Shown: positions 1-9,115 of the stretch, piece after piece
Position numbering within the stretch: position 1 is the stretch's first letter
Layout: each line of letters begins with the position of its first letter
NCBI GenBank assembly: GCA_963710865.1
Contig: CAVQBR010000002.1
Location: 1,302,001 to 1,366,000 of the forward strand
Direction of reading: 5' to 3'
DNA length: 64,000 bases
From: PRDV01 sp963710865
GTDB lineage: Bacteria > Babelota > Babeliae > Babelales > Babelaceae
Position numbers and translations under genes: made by a program
Notes under the pieces: model-generated
Databases searched by the model: none
The model's input: the letters and a program-made list of their open reading frames with translations, nothing else
Told to the model about the DNA's origin: nothing

Positions 1-1
1 G

Positions 2-472
2 GTACTCTTTACTCGCACTACTGATGTAGAATTTGATAATAAAGACTTGATTCATGATTTGGCAATGCGTGCTGCTTTATCTCGCACCTACAAGGCTGAT
101 ATCTATGTATCTATCCACTTTAACGGAAGTGAAAACAGACGTCGGCATGGCTATCAAGTCTATGTGCCCTCTATTACTAAGTATCCTATTCGTTCTTATA
201 GCCTAGCTTCTTCGCTCCACTATGAAATCAGCCATACCATTCCTCCTGAGTTTGGTGCCGGTACACTTGGCAACGTAAATATCCTCGATGAGGGTATCAG
301 GGCTGCTCGTTTTAATGTGCTTATGAAAACCTTTTGCCCCGCAGTACTCATTGAGCTTGGCTATCTGACAAACCCTGAAGAAGCACGTAAAATCAGTACG
401 AACTCATACCGAGAGACTTTGGCTTCTGCCGTTTCGAAAGGTATTCGTAGGTATTTTGAAAAAGACCAGTAA
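2..472 (+). CDS. N-acetylmuramoyl-L-alanine amidase (Amidase_3), 3' part
   Basis: The reading frame is already open at base 2, so this is the C-terminal part of a longer gene that starts outside the window. It opens with VLFTRTTD, then RAALSRTYKADIYVSIHFNGS and later CPAVLIELGYLTNPEEA. These match the Amidase_3 pattern: a TR-x-D loop, a SIHxN zinc-ligand histidine and a catalytic glutamate in the IELGYLTN segment. The family is zinc-dependent and cuts the amide bond between MurNAc and the stem peptide of peptidoglycan, in the periplasm. The first ATG in the window (base 47) is internal to the conserved fold and is not the real start. About 345 bp without a supported gene follow. Confidence 0.85.
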   Translation, partial: VLFTRTTDVEFDNKDLIHDLAMRAALSRTYKADIYVSIHFNGSENRRRHGYQVYVPSITKYPIRSYSLASSLHYEISHTIPPEFGAGTLGNVNILDEGIRAARFNVLMKTFCPAVLIELGYLTNPEEARKISTNSYRETLASAVSKGIRRYFEKDQ

Positions 473-817
473 GGCTAACAAAGCTGTGTTTGAATAAACT
501 CTTGAAGGCTTCTGCGCGACTAATGTACTTTTTGATCTCTACCTCTATTCTTCTTTTGTGAAGCATTGTCTGACCAGGGTAATCCACCTTGATCTCTCTT
601 GCTGGCGTTTATTGGCTTAGTTGTTTAGTTCGGCAATTCCAGTGTATCCCCTCGCTGACAGTGCAAAACCAGGTCCTGTTGTAGATTCTTCGTCAACAAG
701 ACCTTTTTTGCTTCATTCTCTTATCCGGCTATTTAATAGTGGGAGTTGTGGATATCTTTTTTTTATCTATACTCAAACTTGGGGATCTGTGCTAACCCTC
801 AGCTTGGAATTGGAATT
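473..817. other. Intergenic stretch without a supported gene
   Basis: This gap of about 345 bp separates the amidase from the first M48 protease. Short open frames on both strands have neither a plausible ribosome-binding site nor a recognisable product. No clear hairpin terminator was seen. Confidence 0.4.
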
Positions 818-1597
818 ATGAACAATACGTATAGTAGAATTGCTAACAATTTAACATTCTCTTTGTTGCTCTGGTACGGAGTAACTCTCACTGCAGAGGT
901 TGGTGACTCTCTCTATGCCGCCGGATCTACTATAAATGAATTTACAGCTGATGCAGGCCATTTTCTTCGCATGTGTTCCGCTATACCTCTCGAGCCAAGG
1001 CATGAGAAGTTTGTACGCGAAGTTGTTGATATGCTTGAAGTTACCTGCCCTGTTGAATTCTTTCAGTTGTCACCACATCATAAGTCCGTGGGGGCACACT
1101 GTTTTGGTAACCATATCTATTTGAGTACTGAAGAGCTTGATTTGCATCTCCAGAACAATCCAGATGCAGCGAGATTTCTCATAGCTCATGAGCTTATTCA
1201 TGCTATTAAATTTCATGTGCCGAAAAGAATTGCTCGCATGGCGGGCATGCTCGGGTTCGGTGTTGGTTTGCAATGGGGTTTTAATCGCTGGTTATTCAAA
1301 GAAGAAAAACGAAGTCTTACGGAGGCATTAGCGAGCGGTTGTTGCGCCTTTTCGACCTCTCTGACTATGTTGATTATGCTTCTGTGGCTTTCTAGATTGG
1401 ATGAGAAAGAAGCTGATTGTGAAGCGGTACGCAGATTAGGCAAAACCCTGGGCCTTGCACGAGCAATCACCGGTGCCGAAGCATATTTGACCTCTGAGAG
1501 ATTGTTTCATCCATCTTTGTTTTTGGACCAGGTACTATCAACACATCCTTCGCTCGAGGAGCGATTGACTGCTATTCGAGCCGTTACTTTGAATTAG
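818..1597 (+). CDS. M48-family zinc metalloprotease, copy 1
   Basis: A 259-residue protein with the HExxH zinc motif HELIH at about residues 124-128. The third-ligand region DEKEADCEA lies near residue 197, as in M48 peptidases of the HtpX/Oma1 type. An N-terminal hydrophobic stretch (residues about 13-25) suggests export or membrane anchoring. A second hydrophobic segment lies between the two zinc motifs. The ATG at 818 is preferred because the upstream extension of the open frame has no ribosome-binding site, although the site before 818 is also weak. The next gene is a clear paralogue. The substrate is unknown; envelope protein turnover is an inference from the family. Confidence 0.8.
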   Translation: MNNTYSRIANNLTFSLLLWYGVTLTAEVGDSLYAAGSTINEFTADAGHFLRMCSAIPLEPRHEKFVREVVDMLEVTCPVEFFQLSPHHKSVGAHCFGNHIYLSTEELDLHLQNNPDAARFLIAHELIHAIKFHVPKRIARMAGMLGFGVGLQWGFNRWLFKEEKRSLTEALASGCCAFSTSLTMLIMLLWLSRLDEKEADCEAVRRLGKTLGLARAITGAEAYLTSERLFHPSLFLDQVLSTHPSLEERLTAIRAVTLN

Positions 1598-1758
1598 CTG
1601 ATTAATCTGTGGGTTGATCTCGATCTTTGCCGATGCCTTTGACGGGATAGGCTGTAACGGTCTTTGACGTGAGTGTGTTAATCAAAGTGATCGATTACCT
1701 TCAGTGCTCATTTTGCAGGCTTGAATTGTTCCGATCATATTTGTTCATCCCCCACCGA

Positions 1759-1786
1759 TTGCTCTCTCTTTCGTTTTGCATATACT
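1759..1786 (+). promoter_or_regulatory. Putative promoter of second M48 gene
   Basis: TTGCTC at 1759-1764 and TATACT at 1781-1786 with a 16-bp spacer, about 33 bp upstream of the start codon at 1820. Confidence 0.45.
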
Positions 1787-1819
1787 GAATACATATAGTT
1801 TTTTTGCGAAGGTACTCCT

Positions 1820-2602
1820 ATGCTGATTATAAGAAATTGTGTCTTAAGGTTTTCTGCACTCGTATTGCTTAATACATATCTCTCTGCAGGCAGTGGTGGC
1901 CCTTTGTATAGTGCTGTGTCAGCAATAAATGGATTTCTTGGTAATGCAAGTCATCTGGTACGCAGTTGTGCTGATAAACCACTTAAGCCTCTCCATGAAA
2001 GCTTCGCACGTGAGGTTGTTGAGATGCTTGAAGTTTCTTGTCCTGTTGAATTCTTTGAGCTATCACCTCATCATAAGACCCTGGGAGCACACTGTTCTTT
2101 TAGTCATATCTATTTAAGTGCTGAAGAGCTCGATTGGTATCTCGAGAACAATCCAGATGGCGCGAGATTTGTTATCGCCCATGAGCTGATTCACGTTCTT
2201 AAATTCCATCTAATCCAGAGGTTTGTTAAAGCCATTGGTGGTGGATTGTTGGCTTATTATCTCCTAAAGAATCATATTGAAAAGGCATACGATCAACTTG
2301 TTCCTCAGGTTGGTGAACGGGCAGCTTGCCTACTTAGTCTGGCTAGCGGGTGTGCTGCTGCAACAACTGCGTACTATCCTGTACTTCGTTTTCTTGATCG
2401 TCTCGATGAGAAAGAAGCTGATTGTGAAGCGGTACGCAGATTAGGCAAAAAACTTGGTCTAGAGAGAGCCATTTGTGCTGCAGAGGCTTATCTTACCGCG
2501 CCTCCTTGCCTTCATCCTTCTTCGTTCATGCAACGAGTATTCGCAACGCATCCTTCTTTAGAAGAGCGATTGACTGCTATCCGAGCAGTTACTTTGGCTT
2601 GA
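1820..2602 (+). CDS. M48-family zinc metalloprotease, copy 2
   Basis: A 260-residue paralogue of the preceding gene, colinear over its whole length. It has the same SPHHK-x-x-GAHC block, HELIH zinc motif and DEKEADCEAVRRLG third-ligand motif. The N-terminus is hydrophobic, consistent with a signal peptide or anchor. The middle hydrophobic region between the motifs is much more diverged than the motifs. A 46-nt block over the second motif (1400-1445 and 2405-2450) is identical in the two genes, suggesting gene conversion or strong constraint. The ATG follows a weak ribosome-binding site (AAGGTACTCCT). The 3' end overlaps the convergent glycosidase gene by 14 bp. Confidence 0.8.
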   Translation: MLIIRNCVLRFSALVLLNTYLSAGSGGPLYSAVSAINGFLGNASHLVRSCADKPLKPLHESFAREVVEMLEVSCPVEFFELSPHHKTLGAHCSFSHIYLSAEELDWYLENNPDGARFVIAHELIHVLKFHLIQRFVKAIGGGLLAYYLLKNHIEKAYDQLVPQVGERAACLLSLASGCAAATTAYYPVLRFLDRLDEKEADCEAVRRLGKKLGLERAICAAEAYLTAPPCLHPSSFMQRVFATHPSLEERLTAIRAVTLA

Positions 2603-3758
2603 GGGGATTAAACTGCAGTTCAGTCTCAATAACTTTCCAAAGATTGTTATCTTCGTTGCCCGAAACCGTAAAAATACTTATACCTTTGATACGATACGCT
2701 TTTACCAGATCGATTTTCTCTTTGATAGCTTGGGCATCTAAGTAACAGACATAGCGTTCATCAAACGTTGTCTTATACGTAAATGAAAGCTCTCCCCCAG
2801 CAGTACGGGTAGGCTTAATTCTGCGTGCATGAGCTAACTCAGTAGCGATGGGATAGGTAATATTGCGTGTTTTTTTGAAGCTCAGCTCGCCATTGTTGTT
2901 AAGGATCTTAAATTCGAGTCCATAGGTGGGGATGCCCAGTACGAGTTTCTCTGCTGGTATGAAGGTGAGATGGTATTGCAGTACTTGGTCGACCCATTGG
3001 TTAGATGCAAGCGAAAAGTAGTACTTATTTTTAAGATGTTCTGGACTATGCTTATAGGGTCTGCCCCATTCATCATATCCCATGATCGTTACTTGATCAC
3101 AGCATTCTGAAAATACGCGTTTATAGCGAACTGCATCTTTGCCCTTTCCTGGGTTAAGGCTTACATGGGTAAGTTTTCGAAACTGCTTTTGTACAACATG
3201 CTTTCTCTTTTTTTCATGGGGATAAACGATGCCGATGGTATTATCGCTGGTGCGGCCGCCTATCGTGGCGTAGAGGAGGAGACCACGCTCGTGGAGTTTT
3301 TCTGAAAGTACTTCTAAAAAGCTCAGAAATGCGTTTCTATCATCATTGCTTACTCGCTCATAATTAATATTAATGCCATCGAATCCGTTGGTAGTGACGA
3401 TATCAAGAATTTGGTTAATATGGGCTGTTCGTCTTTCCTTATGGGATAGTACTTCATGGATGACCTTCGTTTCGGTCCACCAAATCGTAGGAATAAAGGC
3501 AATGCCATACTGCTTGCAGAGTTTATGCAGATCCTGCCAATAGATACGTTTTCGCTTAAAGGGGTCCCAGAGTTTTCCTAGTTTATTCACTTCATATGAA
3601 AAAGGACTCAATTGATCGAAGAGGTGACAATGGTGCTTTGCAGTACCGATAGCTTTCTCGCATCGCCAATAAGGTACCCAGCCACTCACCATGAAGGCTT
3701 TTTGGGCAATTACAACCTGTGTGCAGAGGCTGAGAAAAAGAAGTAGCTGAAAGTTCAC
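2589..3758 (-). CDS. Exported glycoside hydrolase family 18-like protein
   Basis: A 389-residue protein with a signal peptide (residues 1-18). The GH18 barrel is recognisable by GWVPYW near residue 26, the catalytic-strand segment FDGININYE (residues 126-134), and later ITIMGYDEWG and GIPTYG. Classical GH18 enzymes have D-x-x-D-x-D-x-E on that strand. The YaaH/spore-cortex branch tolerates N at the second position. Here the general-acid Glu134 is kept but both inner Asp positions are Asn, so activity could be altered. It probably acts on peptidoglycan or a chitin-like glycan outside the inner membrane. It lies in a leftward group with an exported pseudogene, a polysaccharide deacetylase and argS. 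Confidence 0.75.
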   Translation of the reverse strand: MNFQLLLFLSLCTQVVIAQKAFMVSGWVPYWRCEKAIGTAKHHCHLFDQLSPFSYEVNKLGKLWDPFKRKRIYWQDLHKLCKQYGIAFIPTIWWTETKVIHEVLSHKERRTAHINQILDIVTTNGFDGININYERVSNDDRNAFLSFLEVLSEKLHERGLLLYATIGGRTSDNTIGIVYPHEKKRKHVVQKQFRKLTHVSLNPGKGKDAVRYKRVFSECCDQVTIMGYDEWGRPYKHSPEHLKNKYYFSLASNQWVDQVLQYHLTFIPAEKLVLGIPTYGLEFKILNNNGELSFKKTRNITYPIATELAHARRIKPTRTAGGELSFTYKTTFDERYVCYLDAQAIKEKIDLVKAYRIKGISIFTVSGNEDNNLWKVIETELQFNPLKPK

Positions 3759-3782
3759 CGGTAGTCTCCCTGTTGTTTCCCT

Positions 3783-4546
3783 TTAGATGCACTGCTCAAT
3801 GAGCGGTAGCTGTTGTGCCCGTTCTAAGAGTTCTGTTTTCCGTTTAAGTGTTCGTTCAATCATGCTATCACGTCGTTTTTTAAATGCAATAGGCAGATCA
3901 GTCCATAGGCTTTCAAGAGTCTTACGCGTAAGCTTCTTGAGAGCTGAAAGAGTCGATGGAGAGATGGAAACTTATCTCTTTTGGTTTTTTCTTGCTTGGG
4001 ATAAAAATTCCTTCATTAGCAACCAGTGCTCAATAATAGCGTGATCCTTCTTTGGCAAGAACTTGGTTTCCAGAAAATACGTCCCACTGATTAAAGAGAG
4101 AGTAGAAGAGGTCTCGATCGCTGAGGTCTTTTGCCGAAATCTTTGCGACGAGCTTTTCTTTTTGTGGACCGAGTAAATCGAGTGATGATTCTACATAGAA
4201 TTGGAGGCTTACTCGTTTGCCTACATAATCTCTCACTACGGTAGGTGGCGCAAGTCGCAGTACAAGCTCTTTGGCTGCCTTAGAGGCTGCAAGTTCAGCA
4301 TACGCGGTGGTGCGCGATTCAGTGCTGCTTTAAGACCGCTTTTGAGTGCGATAAGTTTGAGATCTGGTGACGTATAGAGTACCAGCTTTACCCTTGTTGG
4401 TACAAATTCCGCCAAATCGATACTCGCGACAATAGGCTCAGTTTGGAGCGCTCTTCAATGGCGGGAAAGCTAAGACGATCATTCCAGGCTGGCTGTTGTG
4501 GTCCTAGAAAGAGGGGTATACTAAGTAATAGTGGTATGATCTTCAT
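3783..4546 (-). pseudogene. Frameshifted exported protein of unknown function
   Basis: Three reading frames on the minus strand carry successive coding-like segments of one protein of about 250 residues. It starts at an ATG at 4546 with a signal peptide (MKIIPLLLSIPLFLG). It continues in another frame through LAEFVPTRVKLVLYTSPDLK, then in a third through AELAASKAAKELVLRLAPP and VSLQFYVESSLDLLGPQ. It ends in yet another frame with RKTELLERAQQLPLIEQCI at 3783. At least three frame changes are needed, so the gene is either dead or affected by sequencing error. It sits between GH18-like and deacetylase genes on the same strand, so an envelope role is likely. No family was recognised. Confidence 0.6.
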
Positions 4547-4579
4547 GCCCTAAGGAGCTCAGGTGAGTGATAGAGTTTG

Positions 4580-5428
4580 CTAAGAAATATGCGCTAAAAT
4601 ATCATCGAACGTTTCGGTCGTTACTTCAAAGGCGGGTAGTTCATAAGGATCAAAAGCGGCAGAAGCTGGATGCGGAGTGATCGCTTGATGCTTTCTCCCT
4701 GCATAGAGGATCCCCTTTTGTGAGTAGCTTACTCCCTTATACGAAAAACAGCGTAAGCGAGTAAGTGTATCGGGTCGTACAGGCTGAGTTCCGTTGGGAG
4801 GAGCTACCGTTTGTATTTCAGAAGCAAGAGGACCGAGAAGTTTGTCCCAGTAAGCCATAGCCTTACCAAAGTTATTATCAATATCTTCGGGTGTTGCATT
4901 TACAATGCTTACATGGTCCCACCCATGATTGACCAGCTCCATGCCCTCGTTGAGGAGAAAGAGGAGTTTCTCTTTTTTGTACGGTGGCTGCTGAAAGCAC
5001 ATAGTGGGAATAATACAAAAACAAGCATGCTTTCCAAAAGATGGATGTCGCTTATAAAAATCGAGGATAATGCCTACTGCGCAGTCAGGATCGAGTTGTG
5101 GGGTGCCATCTTCCTGTATAAGGTAGTTACATTGATCTCTGCGAGAATCATCAAAGCGCAGGACGATTGCTTTCGTCCGAGCCAGGTACTCTTTGCGTTC
5201 AATAACATCTTTGAGGGGCACCGTGACAAAACCTGCTTTATGCAACTTTTCAAGGTGTGAGCGAAAGGTTTCTGGTGAAACACTGAAGCGGTTCGGCCTG
5301 GTATTAATACTATGATACATTAAAATAGGTATCCCTCTGGAAGAACTTTTAGCCAATCGCTTTGACGAAAGTTGGAGAATGCCCACCCCAGTTGCGAGTA
5401 TAAGGGGAAGAGCAAGCAGTCGTTTCAT
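4580..5428 (-). CDS. Polysaccharide deacetylase family protein (NodB-like)
   Basis: A 282-residue protein with an N-terminal hydrophobic segment (residues 4-20), followed by the NodB-fold entry motif ILMYHSI. The metal-site strand VLRFDDSRRD (residues 89-98) has the usual TFDDG changed to RFDDS. The downstream H-x3-H pair is visible as NHGWDHVS (His168, His172), and the Asp and both His metal ligands are kept. Members remove N- or O-acetyl groups from cell-wall or surface polysaccharides. The start codon lies one base after the argS stop, so translational coupling with argS is likely. The fold call is firm; the substrate is unknown. Confidence 0.75.
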   Translation of the reverse strand: MKRLLALPLILATGVGILQLSSKRLAKSSSRGIPILMYHSINTRPNRFSVSPETFRSHLEKLHKAGFVTVPLKDVIERKEYLARTKAIVLRFDDSRRDQCNYLIQEDGTPQLDPDCAVGIILDFYKRHPSFGKHACFCIIPTMCFQQPPYKKEKLLFLLNEGMELVNHGWDHVSIVNATPEDIDNNFGKAMAYWDKLLGPLASEIQTVAPPNGTQPVRPDTLTRLRCFSYKGVSYSQKGILYAGRKHQAITPHPASAAFDPYELPAFEVTTETFDDILAHIS

Positions 5429-5429
5429 T

Positions 5430-7070
5430 TTACATTGTTTCCGGAGCAGTAATACCTAAGAGATTGAAGCAGGTCTTGAGTGTCCGTTGCACGAGCAGTA
5501 CGACTGCTAAACGTGCTTTTGTCTGTTCCAGATTCTGGGGATCGATGACTCGATGATGGCTGTAATAGGAATGGAATGTCTGAGCAAGTTCAATCGTATA
5601 ATAGGCCACAAGATGCGTTTGGTAATGGAGCTCTATAGCTGCAAGCAGTGTTTTGAGGGAAGCAATTTTCTTGAGAAGCAAGTGCTCTGCCACTGCGATA
5701 TGGAGACAATCGACCTGCGCGCTTTCTTTAAAATGATACTCACTTGCAGCTTTGCTGATAATACTTTTTGTGCGTACATAAGCATACTGGATATAATAGA
5801 CGGGATTTTCGTCTGTTTTTTTTAAAGCAAGTTCCAGATCAAAATCTAAATGTGCATCAGCCTTTTTATGTAAATAAAAGAACCGAGCGACATCGGTGCC
5901 CACAATATCAATAATATCATCGAGCGTTACGATACGGCCTGCTCGTTTTGATAAACGCATTGCTTGGCCGCCTTCTTTAATGGTGACGAGCTGATACAGA
6001 ATAATATCAAGACGGTTTGGATCGTAGCCAAGGGCTTGCATGACTCCTTTGAGCCGTTGTACATAACTATGATGATCTTGTCCAAGAACCATGATAAGGT
6101 GGTCATGACTGCGCTCTATTTTATTTTCGAGGTAGGCAATATCTGCTGCAACATAGGTTAATTCGCCCGTCTGTTTTTTAATAACACGATCTTTGTCATC
6201 ACCAAAAGCGGTCGATTTAAACCAGAGTGCATTCCCGTTTTCGTAGAGCAATCCTTTGTTTGTAAGCTGCTTAATGACCTTGTCAATGGCGCCACTATCA
6301 TGCAGAGTTTTTTCTGAGAACCAGACGTCATAGGTAATGTTATAGGTGCGTAGTGTTTCGGTAAGCCGAGCGAGCAAATGTTCCTTAGCATAGGAACTAA
6401 AGAACTCATCAGGTTGATTCAGGACTTCTGGTCCATATGTTTTTATACACTCCTGAGCTAGTTCAAGGAGGTACTCACCATGATACGCATCTTCTGGCAG
6501 CTGGGCGGGAATTCCTGCTACCTGCTGACAGCGTATTTTAAATGATGTTCCGAGCTTGATCATCTGTGCGCCGGCATCATTGATATAAAATTCTTTGGTA
6601 ACTTTATGGCCTAAGAAGGTAAGGATTCTTGAGAGTACATCACCAATAATACCTCCACGGCCATGGCCAATATGTAATGGACCTGTAGGATTAGCGCTCA
6701 CAAATTCGATGCAGTAAGATAATTGCTGTGGGCTCTCATGCTTGAAGAATGCTTCACCTTGCTCAAAGAGTTCCTGGGCAAGGAGTTGATACGCTTTGTT
6801 ACTTAAAAAAAGATTGATAAATCCCGGCCCGGCTATCTGGCAACTTTCAATAGCGTCATGCTGAAATTGTTCCTGAATCTTCTGAGCTACCTCTCGCGGA
6901 TTGAGCTGAAGTTCTTTTGCTATAAGCAGGGCACAATTGGAAGTAAGATCCCCAAACTGCTGTTTATGTGCTTCAGTATTGAGCGTTATATCTACTGAGC
7001 TTGTGCTTGTGGGAAAGAGCTTCGCTATTGTAGCTTTTAGTGATTCGTGAAGATCGTGAAGTAGGTTCAT
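5430..7070 (-). CDS. argS: Arginyl-tRNA synthetase
   Basis: A 546-residue class I aminoacyl-tRNA synthetase that charges tRNA-Arg. The ArgRS-specific N-terminal domain (FGDLTSNCA) is followed by the HIGH signature in NPTGPLHIGHGRGG (His133-His136). The ArgRS segment YVAADIAYLENK and the KMSKS-like loop MRLSKRAGRIVTLDD come next. A helical DALR anticodon-binding domain ends in LGITAPETM. A good ribosome-binding site (AAGGAA) precedes the ATG. It heads a leftward unit with the deacetylase and GH18-like genes. Confidence 0.95.
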   Translation of the reverse strand: MNLLHDLHESLKATIAKLFPTSTSSVDITLNTEAHKQQFGDLTSNCALLIAKELQLNPREVAQKIQEQFQHDAIESCQIAGPGFINLFLSNKAYQLLAQELFEQGEAFFKHESPQQLSYCIEFVSANPTGPLHIGHGRGGIIGDVLSRILTFLGHKVTKEFYINDAGAQMIKLGTSFKIRCQQVAGIPAQLPEDAYHGEYLLELAQECIKTYGPEVLNQPDEFFSSYAKEHLLARLTETLRTYNITYDVWFSEKTLHDSGAIDKVIKQLTNKGLLYENGNALWFKSTAFGDDKDRVIKKQTGELTYVAADIAYLENKIERSHDHLIMVLGQDHHSYVQRLKGVMQALGYDPNRLDIILYQLVTIKEGGQAMRLSKRAGRIVTLDDIIDIVGTDVARFFYLHKKADAHLDFDLELALKKTDENPVYYIQYAYVRTKSIISKAASEYHFKESAQVDCLHIAVAEHLLLKKIASLKTLLAAIELHYQTHLVAYYTIELAQTFHSYYSHHRVIDPQNLEQTKARLAVVLLVQRTLKTCFNLLGITAPETM

Positions 7071-7506
7071 GTTGTTCCTTGGTAATGATTACTAGAATAC
7101 CAGCATCAGATGGTTTTGCAAAGCGGGTAGTGCGGGTCAGAAACAACTTGATCGGTTACTGTGAGGCATGGTGTTTTCAAGAATTATCGATACACCGACA
7201 GTCAAAGTATCCGACCTGCAGGTGGTACACGCTAGAGAGGTATGCTTCTCTTTCCGCCTGTTTTACCAGGAGCGATACGTTCTCTCTTCGAACGGTGCAA
7301 GACTTGCCAGGTTAGAGAAGTTTTTTGCACAACAGCATTCTCTGAGCTGATTTTTAGTGCGGCAGAGGAGGAGTCACCATAATCTCGTAACTGATATGCG
7401 CGCAATTGCATCAGGTTGGTTTTTACATGCGGCTTGCCACGTTGAAAATATTTGGTAAAATTATCACCCCTATGCTTTGTGGTGATTTGGCAATTAAGAG
7501 GTCTGG
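7071..7506. other. Divergent intergenic region between argS and ankyrin gene
   Basis: About 435 bp separate the divergently transcribed argS and the first ankyrin gene. It must hold both promoters, but I could not pick out a convincing -35/-10 pair. The short open frames here have no recognisable product. Confidence 0.35.
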
Positions 7507-9018
7507 ATGAAAAAAAATAATGTTCTCATGCAAACACTTTTGACTTTGACGTGTTTAAGTTGTACTTCTTTTATATGTGGGATGGATCTATTAAAACGGT
7601 CGATGGATATAAAAGAAAAGCTTGAATCTACCTCTATTCATAGTGCTGCTTATCACGGTAGGGCAGATGAGTTGCAGATCTTGATTGGCTTAGGTGCTCG
7701 TGTAAACATGCCAGATAAGCGTGGCATGACGCCATTACACTACGCGGCGCTTCAGAATCATGGAATGGCAGTTCGATGCCTTTTAAGAAATGGTGCTCAG
7801 ATTGATGCACGAAATGCCGATGGATCGAATGCTTTACATCTTGCAGTGCAGAAGAACTCTCTTGTGCTCGTGGCTATTCTTTTTTCTGCAGGTGCTGACA
7901 TTGATTTTCAAGATAGCGAAGGAAGGACTTCATTACATGTGGCTGCTGAAAGAAACAATGTACGTATTCTCAGATATCTCATAAAACGACGAGCTCGCCT
8001 TGACCTTTGTGATAAGCGAGATTGTTCTCCGTTGCACTATGCTGCTCAAAAAGGAAGCATAGCAAGTATGATTGAGCTCATGTCACTCGATAAAACTCTT
8101 GTTTATGCTCGTGATAGAGTTGGCTCTACGCCCTTGCACTATGCGGCAAAGGCTGGTCGTTTGAGTGCCATTGAATTGTTAGTGAAGATGGGTGCACATG
8201 TTAATGCGAAGGATCTGGCTGGTTTAACTCCTGTAGGTTATGCAGATGGTAATATTCCAGCGATCGATCTATTCGTCAAGTATAAAGCTGATCTGAATGC
8301 GCAGAGTCGCGTGGGATTGACTTTGTTGCATAATGCGGTGAGATGTGCTCAAAAAGAGCTGTTGACATACCTTCTGCAGAACCATGCAAATGTTAACATT
8401 CGAGATAGCCGTGGATTTACTCCGTTGCATCATGCAGCGCTGGCTGGTGATAAAGAAAGTATAGATGCGCTCTTGCGCGCTGGTGCGGATGTTAATGCAC
8501 AGAGCCTGGATGGCTTAACACCATTGCATTGTGCTGCGAGCATATGCCCTGCTGGGATCATTTCCTTCCTCTTGAAGCGAGGTGCAAATGTTCATGCTCA
8601 GGATAGGCATGGATTGACTGTTATGCATCATCTTGCAGGAGCTAGCAGATCAGCGATATGTACTCTTATCCGTATAGGGGCACACATTGAAGCTCGCTCG
8701 GATAACGGTTATACGCCACTACATTGTAGTGCATCGAAAAATCAAGTGTATCAGCTTCTAGTGCTGATTAGCGAGGGAGCAGATGTCGAAGCTCTCGATC
8801 AAAATAATTTGACAGCTTTGCATTGGGCTGCGAAAAATGGTCATTATGAAGCTGTGGAAGCTCTTGTAGCCTGTGGAGCCCAACTGCATGCGCGTTGCGA
8901 TAATCAACAAACTCCCTTAGAGTATGCACAACAGAATAACCGTCCTGACATTTGTCAGTTTCTTGAAATGGCTGAACTGCTACGAAAAGAAATCGCTGGG
9001 GTTGCAGCTAAAATATGA
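7507..9018 (+). CDS. Exported ankyrin-repeat protein, 503 aa
   Basis: The protein has a signal-peptide-like N-terminus (residues 1-25, basic then hydrophobic, ending near Cys-Gly). About thirteen ankyrin repeats of 33 residues follow, recognisable by the recurring G-x-TPLHYAA and GADVNA blocks. The repeats run almost to the C-terminus, and no other domain is seen. Ankyrin stacks bind proteins. Exported ones in intracellular or predatory bacteria are often host-directed, which is an inference here. AAGAGG precedes the ATG at suitable spacing. A second, larger ankyrin gene follows in the same direction after about 100 bp. Confidence 0.88.
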   Translation: MKKNNVLMQTLLTLTCLSCTSFICGMDLLKRSMDIKEKLESTSIHSAAYHGRADELQILIGLGARVNMPDKRGMTPLHYAALQNHGMAVRCLLRNGAQIDARNADGSNALHLAVQKNSLVLVAILFSAGADIDFQDSEGRTSLHVAAERNNVRILRYLIKRRARLDLCDKRDCSPLHYAAQKGSIASMIELMSLDKTLVYARDRVGSTPLHYAAKAGRLSAIELLVKMGAHVNAKDLAGLTPVGYADGNIPAIDLFVKYKADLNAQSRVGLTLLHNAVRCAQKELLTYLLQNHANVNIRDSRGFTPLHHAALAGDKESIDALLRAGADVNAQSLDGLTPLHCAASICPAGIISFLLKRGANVHAQDRHGLTVMHHLAGASRSAICTLIRIGAHIEARSDNGYTPLHCSASKNQVYQLLVLISEGADVEALDQNNLTALHWAAKNGHYEAVEALVACGAQLHARCDNQQTPLEYAQQNNRPDICQFLEMAELLRKEIAGVAAKI

Positions 9019-9115
9019 TTTGGTTTGACAGGAAGGCCAGTTTGCAAGATACGTTGATGCAAGCACTGCGAAAAATTGGTATGATTTGAAGTGTTTAGAG
9101 TCGAGGAGTTTTTCG

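Noticed and set aside
393..587. Minus-strand ORF after the amidase gene
   Set aside because: It runs into the amidase gene in antisense, with no ribosome-binding site and no recognisable product.
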